Below are positions 1 to 4,987 of a stretch of 6,246 bases of DNA, one piece after another (the first letter of the stretch is position 1; each line of letters starts with the position of its first letter). Both the position numbers and the translations under genes were made by a program. The DNA comes from Alphaproteobacteria bacterium UBA3439 (GTDB lineage Bacteria; Pseudomonadota; Alphaproteobacteria; Puniceispirillales; Puniceispirillaceae). Under the pieces are notes generated by a model. The model did no database searches and was not told the origin of the DNA. It saw nothing but the letters and a program-made list of their open reading frames with translations. The stretch lies in the NCBI GenBank assembly GCA_002378605.1, contig DFSK01000146.1, forward strand, positions 1 through 6,246, given 5' to 3'.

Positions 1-365
1 CCTGCTGGCAGATAGACATAGCTGCCACTCGTTAAGGGGTGTGATTTACCGGCAATCGTCACTGTCATTGAGCCGCTTGTTACAAAAAGAACCGATTGCG
101 CTTCGGCATTATCATCTGGCCGGTCACTGCCGCCACCTGCCTCAATTTCCATCAGATAATGTGAAAAGCTCTCTGAAAAGCCAGTCATGGGCCGCGCCAG
201 AACCCATAGTCTGGTCTTGTTCCAGAAAGGCAGATAACTTGTCACGATATCCGACAAAACGCCTTTTGGGATTACCGCATATCCGGTGGTGAAAACCGCG
301 CGATCTGACAATAATTGAGATTGCGGCGGCAGGCCGCCTGATGGTGTCCAATAAGGGGCGCTCAA
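1..365 (-). CDS. allE: (S)-ureidoglycine aminohydrolase, N-terminal part (cut by window edge)
   Basis: This frame encodes the first about 122 residues of a bicupin of the AllE/YlbA/UGHY family, which hydrolyses (S)-ureidoglycine to (S)-ureidoglycolate and ammonia in the allantoin branch of purine breakdown. Family features seen: the opening LLSDRAVFTTGYAVIPKGV (residues 18-36, like the E. coli 'LLANRAIV...ALLTPDGLV' region), then a first cupin barrel with SFSHYLMEIEAGGGSD (66-81), VLFVTSGSMTVTIAGKSHPL (92-111) and GSYVYLPAG (114-122). The metal-binding C-terminal cupin lies outside the window. The only start available is TTG at 365: an in-frame TAG lies at 396-398 and no ATG or GTG comes between. 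AAAGGAG at 374-380 sits 8 bases upstream of the TTG, which supports it. The gene follows a 162-base regulatory-looking gap and may have its own promoter. Family assignment is confident from remembered E. coli YlbA; the symbol is by homology. Confidence 0.87.
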   Translation of the reverse strand, partial: MSAPYWTPSGGLPPQSQLLSDRAVFTTGYAVIPKGVLSDIVTSYLPFWNKTRLWVLARPMTGFSESFSHYLMEIEAGGGSDRPDDNAEAQSVLFVTSGSMTVTIAGKSHPLTSGSYVYLPA

Positions 366-373
366 ATCATCTT

Positions 374-380
374 CTCCTTT
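374..380 (-). promoter_or_regulatory. Ribosome binding site that decides the TTG start
   Basis: AAAGGAG read on the minus strand, 8 bases before the TTG at 365. The same type of site (AAAGGAG) precedes yghU in this window, so it fits the genome's own usage. It is the main reason for accepting TTG as the start of the ureidoglycine aminohydrolase. A nearer ATG at 370-368 is in another frame and stops after two codons. Confidence 0.7.
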
Positions 381-403
381 GTCATGCCATTGTGACTATT
401 TCC

Positions 404-419
404 GGCAATTCAGATTGCC
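404..419. repeat. Perfect inverted repeat GGCAAT-N4-ATTGCC, possible operator
   Basis: A 6-4-6 perfect dyad lying across the proximal candidate -10 box and about 40 bases before the TTG start. Its size and place fit a dimeric repressor site, though it could also be a small RNA hairpin in the leader. I do not recognise the half-site as that of a particular regulator family. Confidence 0.4.
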
Positions 420-462
420 AAACTGCTTATGTCAATTAGGGCAGTTTTCATAAACTTGTCAA
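407..462 (-). promoter_or_regulatory. Candidate tandem promoter for the ureidoglycine aminohydrolase gene
   Basis: Two perfect TTGACA hexamers occur on the minus strand at 457-462 and 430-435. The distal one has CCTAAT at 435-440 after 16 bases as a possible -10 (four of six consensus positions). The proximal one has TGAATT at 407-412 after 17 bases (three of six). Both point towards the gene starting at 365 and leave a leader of a few tens of bases. The -35 boxes are strong and the -10 boxes poor, which would suit an activator-dependent or regulated promoter. This is a reading of consensus only; no transcription start is known. Confidence 0.45.
443..456. repeat. Perfect inverted repeat AGTTT-N4-AAACT in promoter spacer
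   Basis: A 5-4-5 perfect dyad lying almost exactly in the spacer between the distal TTGACA and its candidate -10. It has the same four-base centre length as the dyad at 404-419 but a different half-site. Short AT-rich dyads arise by chance, so the placement is what makes it worth listing. Confidence 0.3.
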
Positions 463-470
463 ATCTTGAC
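458..470. repeat. Perfect inverted repeat GTCAA-N3-TTGAC overlapping a -35 box
   Basis: A 5-3-5 perfect dyad covering most of the distal TTGACA hexamer and extending upstream. One half-site is the -35 box itself, so the second TTGAC creates the symmetry. It could bind a regulator that competes with or recruits RNA polymerase. Evidence is symmetry and position only. Confidence 0.3.
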
Positions 471-482
471 CGGTGGTACAGG

Positions 483-518
483 GGCGTTGGCCCAGGGCTG
501 CTGGTTGATTCAAACGCC
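483..518 (-). repeat. Inverted repeat downstream of the oxaloacetate decarboxylase-like gene
   Basis: GGCGTT at 483-488 pairs with AACGCC at 513-518, and inside the loop CCAG at 492-495 can pair with CTGG at 501-504. The structure begins about ten bases after the stop codon of the gene ending at 528, where a terminator would be expected. There is no run of T after it on the minus strand, so it is not a canonical intrinsic terminator. It may act as a weak pause site or an RNA 3' end structure, or be chance. Confidence 0.25.
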
Positions 519-527
519 GGTTTTGGC

Positions 528-1385
528 CTATTTCAAAAATTGATCAGCATCTTCATCATAGCTGGCTTCGCGGGTTAATTGCCGCAAAATTGCTGAATTG
601 ATCACTGGCGGCGCATCATCAGGATTTGCCTGTCCAAGCACTTGCTGGATTGCCCCATAGGTTGCGGCTAGTGATGCCAGATAGGGTTGATGCCCCCGAA
701 GACATATGCGCGCGCCCATTTTTGCCAGATCATCGGCTGTTGCCGCAATTGATCCAATGCCGCCAAGCATGATGGGAAGATCGGTTGCGGCGCAAAGCGC
801 GGTCAGATCCTCAAGTGATCTGGCACCAATCAGCGTAATGCCATCAACGCCGGTTTTTTCATAGGCCTTGATTCGTGCGATGCAATCGTCACGGCCGGTA
901 ATGGTGGCAGCGCTAGTACGGGCCAGAATAACCAAATCGGCATCAACGCGTCCCGATATGGCTGCCCGCATTTTGCCAACAGCTTCATCAATTTTCAAAA
1001 GCTGTGTTGTCTTTGATCCGAAAGGCTGTGGCAAATTGGTATCTTCAATGGTGATTGCGGCAAGGCCGGCATGGTCCAGGTCGCGGATTGTGCGTTGCAC
1101 ATTCATTGCATTTCCATAGCCATGATCGGCGTCGGCAATAACCGCAAGATCACCAGCCCGGCAAATCCGCAAGGCCATATCGGCAAATTCTGAGGCGGTG
1201 ATCAGCATTTTATCAGGTGCGCCAAGGATCGCCATTGCCGCCACCGATCCGGCAAGCATGCCAACCTTGCCGCCAAGATCTTCGACCATACGCGCCGATA
1301 AAGGGTCAAAAACTGTTGCCGGTATAATGCAGTCATTGCCTGCTAAAATCTGCCGAAACCGCTGGCGCCGTGGTGTCCAATTCAT
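528..1385 (-). CDS. PEP mutase/isocitrate lyase superfamily enzyme, oxaloacetate decarboxylase-like
   Basis: A 285-residue cytosolic TIM-barrel enzyme of the isocitrate lyase/PEP mutase superfamily. These Mg2+-dependent enzymes act on the C-C or P-C bond of alpha-oxocarboxylates. It resembles Pseudomonas PA4872 oxaloacetate decarboxylase (oxaloacetate to pyruvate and CO2) over its length: VFDPLSAR (25-32), AGSVAAM (45-51), ADADHGYGNAMNV with metal ligand region D85/D87 (84-96), TIEDTNLPQPFGSK (112-125, E114/D115), ARTSA (155-159) and RGHQPYLA with H232 (230-237). The Cys-containing KKCGH-type loop of true isocitrate and methylisocitrate lyases is absent, so those activities are unlikely. One region, LGGIGS at 207-212, differs from the remembered PA4872 sequence, leaving the exact substrate open. 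The start at 1385 has AAGGAAAAGG just upstream. It lies 65 bases after yghU with no clear terminator, so it is probably cotranscribed with it. Confidence 0.85.
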   Translation of the reverse strand: MNWTPRRQRFRQILAGNDCIIPATVFDPLSARMVEDLGGKVGMLAGSVAAMAILGAPDKMLITASEFADMALRICRAGDLAVIADADHGYGNAMNVQRTIRDLDHAGLAAITIEDTNLPQPFGSKTTQLLKIDEAVGKMRAAISGRVDADLVILARTSAATITGRDDCIARIKAYEKTGVDGITLIGARSLEDLTALCAATDLPIMLGGIGSIAATADDLAKMGARICLRGHQPYLASLAATYGAIQQVLGQANPDDAPPVINSAILRQLTREASYDEDADQFLK

Positions 1386-1450
1386 GATGCCTTTTCCTTT
1401 TGGTGATATTCAATTTGAGATCGTTCAGCCGTTGCAAAATAGGGCGTTTG

Positions 1451-2317
1451 CTAGGCGATTTTATCCTGTGTTTTACTGTCGAAATCGCTGGCGTCATGGC
1501 GTTCATGAAGCTGGGTTTCCGGTGCGCCAGAAACACGATTAACCATACGGCCGCGTTTCACCGCTGGACGCGAATCAATGGCTTTGGCCCAGCGCATCAC
1601 ATGGCTATAGGTTTGAACATCCAGAAATTCAGCCGCATTATAAAGACGGCCAAGAACCAATTGCCCATACCAAGACCAAATCGCAATATCGGCAATGCTG
1701 TATTCGTCACCACTGATATAGCTATGTTCGGCAAGCTGGCGATCAAGAACATCGAGTTGGCGTTTGGTTTCCATCGTAAAGCGGTCAATAGGATAGGGCA
1801 GTTTTTCTGGCGCATAAGCATAGAAATGGCCAAAGCCGCCACCAAGGTAAGGCGCGCTTCCCATCTGCCAAAACAGCCATGATAGACATTCGGTTCGGCC
1901 GGCAGGGTCTTGTGGAATTAATGTGCCGAATTTATCAGCCAGATACAGCAAAATATTTCCCGATTCAAACACGCGCAATGGCGGTGATACCGAATGATCC
2001 ATCAAGGCCGGGATTTTTGAATTCGGGTTAATGTCAACAAAGCCGCTGCCGAATTGATCGCCATCACGAATCTGGATCAGCCACGCGTCATATTCGGCAT
2101 CAGTTATGTTTTGAGCCAATAATTCCTCAAGCATCACCGTCACTTTGACGCCATTAGGTGTGGCCAGCGAATAAAGCTGAAGCGGATGTTTGCCAATGGT
2201 AAGCGGCTTGTCATGGGTCGCGCCTGCGATGGGCCGGTTGATATTGGCGAATGTACCGCCATTTTCGGCTTGCCATGTCCAGATCGCCGGTGGGATATAA
2301 GGATTATTATCGGTCAT
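1451..2317 (-). CDS. yghU: YghU-type glutathione transferase / disulfide-bond oxidoreductase
   Basis: A 288-residue protein, the same length as E. coli YghU as I remember it and strikingly similar throughout. YghU is a cytosolic Nu-class GST homologue that binds two glutathiones and reduces small disulfides (and some organic peroxides). Features: an N-terminal arm with FANINRPIAG (23-32); thioredoxin fold about 46-131 with LYSLATPNGVKVT (48-60; T53 and N55 in the glutathione-contact loop), the cis-proline segment NSKIPAL (99-105) and FESGNILLYLA (117-127); then the all-alpha domain with LGGGFGHFYAYAP (158-170), YSIADIAIW with D210 (206-214), RPAVKRGRMVNR (250-261) and the tail LHERHDASDF (270-279). 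There is no N-terminal catalytic Cys or Ser motif, as expected for the family. AAAGGAG lies six bases before ATG 2317. It overlaps the exporter gene by 11 bases, implying translational coupling. Confidence 0.95.
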   Translation of the reverse strand: MTDNNPYIPPAIWTWQAENGGTFANINRPIAGATHDKPLTIGKHPLQLYSLATPNGVKVTVMLEELLAQNITDAEYDAWLIQIRDGDQFGSGFVDINPNSKIPALMDHSVSPPLRVFESGNILLYLADKFGTLIPQDPAGRTECLSWLFWQMGSAPYLGGGFGHFYAYAPEKLPYPIDRFTMETKRQLDVLDRQLAEHSYISGDEYSIADIAIWSWYGQLVLGRLYNAAEFLDVQTYSHVMRWAKAIDSRPAVKRGRMVNRVSGAPETQLHERHDASDFDSKTQDKIA

Positions 2318-3539
2318 TTTTGTCTCCTTTGATTTTGATTTCGTCTGGTGGGCACAGGTCGGCTAGTCGGTCTAGATGGCGCAGTTTTGGAAAAATATAC
2401 CAGCCGCCAATCGCCACCCCCAATGCTGCCAGCCCGCCAATAAATACGGTTGTAACGGGGCCAAGAAGTGCGGCCGCGCTGCCTGCCCGAACATCGCCCA
2501 TTTCATTTGATGACGAAATGAAAATAGCATTTACCGCGCTGACTCTGCCGCGAAGGTGATCGGGTGTGGCCAATTGAATGAGGGTCATGCGTATATTGAC
2601 GCTTACCATATCGGCTGCGCCATAGACAAACAAGGCTACGAGGCTGACCCAAAAAATGGTTGAAACCGCAAAAACCAGAATTGAGGCTGCAAACACCACT
2701 AGCGCGGCAAAAAGGCAAAGGCCTGATCGCCGCATCGGCGGCAAGGCGGCAAGCGCGAGACCAACAACAACACCGCCAAGCGCAGGCATGCCGCGCAACA
2801 CACCAAGTGATTCTGGCCCGACATTCAAAATATCAGCAGCATAGACCGGCAGCAAGGTAACAACCGACCCCATAAGAACAATGAACAGATCAAGCGCAAT
2901 CGCCCCAAGAACAATCGAATTTGACCGAACATAGGCAACGCCGCCAAGAACCATATCAAGGCTTCGGCCAACAGGCTTTAGCCGCGTTAATTTTGGTAAA
3001 AATAGATAGGCAATTGTGCTGACCCCCATCAAGCCAGCGGCTACGAGATAGGTATAAACATCAATCACCGTAATCAGAACCCCCGCCAGCAACGGCCCGG
3101 CCGTGGCAAAAATCTTGCCAATGGTGGCATTAAGCGCAATCGCGCGCGATAGCATGACAGGCGGAACGATATTGGGGATGATAGCTTGCTGGGCTGGCGT
3201 ATAGAATGCCTTGACCCCGCCATGCGCGAATAGCAGCGCGAAAATGACCGTCAAATTCAAGTCATCGGCAAGCATGGCCATGGTGATGCCAATCAAAATC
3301 ACCGCTTCGGCAAGGGTGCAGATGATTAACAGGGCTTTTCGCGGCAAGCTGTCAGTTGCCCAACCAGTCACAAAGAAGAACAGAAAAATCGGCATGATTT
3401 GCATCAGCCCGACAAGCGCCAGATCAAATGGATCGCCACTATTTTGATACAGATGCCAGCCAATCGCAATTGACAGCATTGCCGTGACAAGGCTGACAGC
3501 GGCGCGCGCGGTTAGGAATGCAAAAAAATCAACAGGCAT
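2307..3539 (-). CDS. Major facilitator superfamily exporter, EntS/MFS_3 type
   Basis: An inner-membrane transporter of about 410 residues, rich in hydrophobic segments consistent with 12 helices. The loop between helices 2 and 3 carries the MFS motif A-like GWATDSLPRK (59-68; G59, D63, R67, K68). AFYTPAQQAIIPN in the first half and SSSNEMGDVRAG in the second half are typical of the EntS / 'transmembrane secretion effector' (DHA3, MFS_3) branch, which mostly exports small molecules such as siderophores or drugs by proton antiport. The substrate cannot be read from the sequence. I start it at ATG 3539; a TTG at 3548 in the same frame, preceded directly by TAA, is the only alternative. Neither has a clear Shine-Dalgarno site. 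Its end overlaps yghU by 11 bases, suggesting efflux linked to glutathione-dependent thiol chemistry. Confidence 0.88.
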   Translation of the reverse strand: MPVDFFAFLTARAAVSLVTAMLSIAIGWHLYQNSGDPFDLALVGLMQIMPIFLFFFVTGWATDSLPRKALLIICTLAEAVILIGITMAMLADDLNLTVIFALLFAHGGVKAFYTPAQQAIIPNIVPPVMLSRAIALNATIGKIFATAGPLLAGVLITVIDVYTYLVAAGLMGVSTIAYLFLPKLTRLKPVGRSLDMVLGGVAYVRSNSIVLGAIALDLFIVLMGSVVTLLPVYAADILNVGPESLGVLRGMPALGGVVVGLALAALPPMRRSGLCLFAALVVFAASILVFAVSTIFWVSLVALFVYGAADMVSVNIRMTLIQLATPDHLRGRVSAVNAIFISSSNEMGDVRAGSAAALLGPVTTVFIGGLAALGVAIGGWYIFPKLRHLDRLADLCPPDEIKIKGDKNDR

Positions 3540-3615
3540 GACGATCAATTAATGGTTGATGGGCAAAAATAGTTTATGAGCAGTAGACTAGCGCCGCTTG
3601 AAACAGGCTGGGGTG

Positions 3616-3643
3616 ATTTGCCCTGATGCGGGCCTTGGCAAAT
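3616..3643. repeat. Inverted repeat ATTTGCC...GGCAAAT upstream of the exporter gene
   Basis: Seven-base perfect arms at 3616-3622 and 3637-3643 around a 14-base loop, with a nested GCCC/GGGC pair at 3620-3623 and 3630-3633 as an alternative. It lies 77 bases before the exporter start and about 85 bases after the CoA-transferase stop. It overlaps a minus-strand TATATT (3641-3646) that could be a -10 box, though no good -35 is seen. It could be an operator for the exporter operon or a hairpin; no T-run makes a terminator unlikely. Confidence 0.35.
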
Positions 3644-3690
3644 ATAGCGCCCCTAATTTACGCCAGTGCTTACCGATTGTCGCCTGAAAT

Positions 3691-3703
3691 ATCACCTTGT
3701 GAT
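3691..3703. repeat. Inverted repeat ATCAC-N3-GTGAT in the intergenic gap
   Basis: A perfect 5-3-5 dyad 25 bases beyond the CoA-transferase stop. It can be extended by GAA (3686-3688) pairing with TTC (3704-3706) if two bases bulge out. It may be an RNA hairpin in the 3' region of the permease/CoA-transferase message or a protein site for the next operon. No T-run follows on the minus strand. Confidence 0.3.
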
Positions 3704-3720
3704 TTCGCCCTGGCTGTGGC

Positions 3721-3738
3721 GCCAGCTTTAGGGCTGGC
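3721..3738 (-). repeat. Hairpin GCCAGC/GCTGGC across the CoA-transferase stop codon
   Basis: Six-base perfect arms (3721-3726 and 3733-3738) around a six-base loop that contains part of the stop codon. An overlapping alternative stem, CTGGC/GCCAG at about 3711-3715 and 3721-3725, would compete with it. The hairpin is stable looking but not followed by T residues, so I do not call a terminator. Confidence 0.3.
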
Positions 3739-4987
3739 TGATCACATTTTGGGCAATCAATTGGTCGATTTCACCATCTTGAAATCCGGCTTTGATCAAT
3801 TGGGCGCGGCTATGCTGGCCAAGGGTTGGTGCGGGCATTCGAAGGCGGTCAAGATTATTTTCCATAACAGGTAGCGGCTGATGCATTGGCACCTCGCCAG
3901 TTGTGGCATCGGCTGCGGTTACATAAATCCCGCGTTCGATAAAATGCGGGTCATCGGCATTATCGGCAATATTATTGACCGGCGCGGCGGTAATGCCTTC
4001 AGCGTCAAAAATAGCCAGAACTTCTTGTCGGCTTCGCGCCGCGATCCAGCCGCCAACCACCCTATCTATCTCGGCCTGATGTTTCACCCGCGCCGCATTG
4101 GTGGCAAATTTTGGATCGTCAATCATCGCCGCGGCACCAACAGCGGCAAAAAGCCGTCTGGCCGTTGATTGGATCGATGCCGAAATGGCAATAAAATGAT
4201 CATCTGATGTTTGATAAATATTGCGCGGGCTTGCCGTGTTTGATCCATTACCAACACGTTGTTTTACCGTTCCGGTCACGGCATAGTCAAAGGCATCAGG
4301 GCCAATGGCGGAAACCATCGAATCAAGAAGCGCAAGATCGATAACCTGTCCTTGGCCGGTTTGGTCGCGGCCACGCAATGCCATCATGATGCCGTTTGAT
4401 CCATAGAGGCCGGCAATCATATCAGCCAGCGCCACCGGCGGCAGTAATGGGCCGCCACCAGCCTCACCAGTGCGGCTGGCAAATCCTGACATCGCTTCGA
4501 CAAGAGTGCCAAACCCGGGCCGGTGACTATAGGGGCCAGATTGACCGAATCCGGAAACCCGCAAAATGATCAAGCCCGGATTACGCCGATGCAAAATCGC
4601 CGGTGCCAGCCCCATTGATTCTAATGTTCCCGGGCGAAAGCTTTCGATCAAAATATCAGCCTGATCAATCAGACGGGTCAGAATATCAATTGATTTTTCA
4701 TGCCGGAAATCAAGTGCGATGCTTGTTTTATTGCGGCAATAGACCGACCAAAATGTCTGTATGCCAGCCTGTTGCCATGCGCGAAGCGGGTCACCCGCTG
4801 GCAAAGGTTCTATTTTGGTGACGTCGGCGCCTGAATCAGCCAGCTGGAGCGAGGCCATATTGCCAGCGACAAGGCGTGAAAGATCAACAACCTTTATGCC
4901 AGTAAGAGGCCCAGAATTTGACGCGGCATAATCGACGGTTTTCCATGGTTGCCGTGACGTGCTAGGTGCCTCTGTTTTCATTTTCAT
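3728..4987 (-). CDS. Class III CoA-transferase (CaiB/BaiF, formyl-CoA transferase family)
   Basis: A 419-residue cytosolic enzyme of the family III CoA-transferases, which move CoA between carboxylic acids through an aspartyl-CoA anhydride. Family marks in order: GPLTGIKVVDLSRLVAGN (26-43), LADSGADVTKIEPLPAGDPLR (49-69), a FWSVYCRNKTSIALD stretch (79-93), ADILIESFRPGTLESMGL (110-127), ILRVSGFGQSGPYSHRPGF (141-159) and GRDQTGQGQVIDLALLDSM (206-224), with D222 at the position of the catalytic Asp (Asp169 of formyl-CoA transferase). The C-terminal part has AEGITAAPVNNIAD (329-342). The acid substrates cannot be told from this; glutaconate-, mesaconate-, oxalate- and racemase-type members all share these motifs. 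I start at ATG 4987, whose ATGA overlaps the permease stop; an ATG two codons later (4981) is also possible. A longer frame to 5140 would run back into the permease and its extra residues do not match the family. Confidence 0.9.
   Translation of the reverse strand: MKMKTEAPSTSRQPWKTVDYAASNSGPLTGIKVVDLSRLVAGNMASLQLADSGADVTKIEPLPAGDPLRAWQQAGIQTFWSVYCRNKTSIALDFRHEKSIDILTRLIDQADILIESFRPGTLESMGLAPAILHRRNPGLIILRVSGFGQSGPYSHRPGFGTLVEAMSGFASRTGEAGGGPLLPPVALADMIAGLYGSNGIMMALRGRDQTGQGQVIDLALLDSMVSAIGPDAFDYAVTGTVKQRVGNGSNTASPRNIYQTSDDHFIAISASIQSTARRLFAAVGAAAMIDDPKFATNAARVKHQAEIDRVVGGWIAARSRQEVLAIFDAEGITAAPVNNIADNADDPHFIERGIYVTAADATTGEVPMHQPLPVMENNLDRLRMPAPTLGQHSRAQLIKAGFQDGEIDQLIAQNVISQP

Noticed and set aside
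142..351. A 69-codon minus-strand open frame inside the ureidoglycine aminohydrolase region
   Set aside because: It is in a different frame from the cupin-coding frame, which has clear family sequence and a good Shine-Dalgarno; this one has neither.
505..513. Short palindrome TTGATTCAA after the oxaloacetate decarboxylase-like gene
   Set aside because: Four-base arms are expected by chance and it has no promoter element next to it.
1400..1882. Plus-strand open frame of 160 codons opposite yghU
   Set aside because: It is antisense to a near full-length, highly conserved YghU and has no recognisable features of its own.
3540..3548. TTG at 3548 as the start of the MFS exporter
   Set aside because: It adds only three residues and has no better ribosome binding site; ATG 3539 is the simpler choice, though TTG cannot be excluded.
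3626..3874. Plus-strand open frame spanning the intergenic gap and the CoA-transferase end
   Set aside because: No ribosome binding site, no recognisable protein sequence, and most of it is antisense to a well-supported gene.
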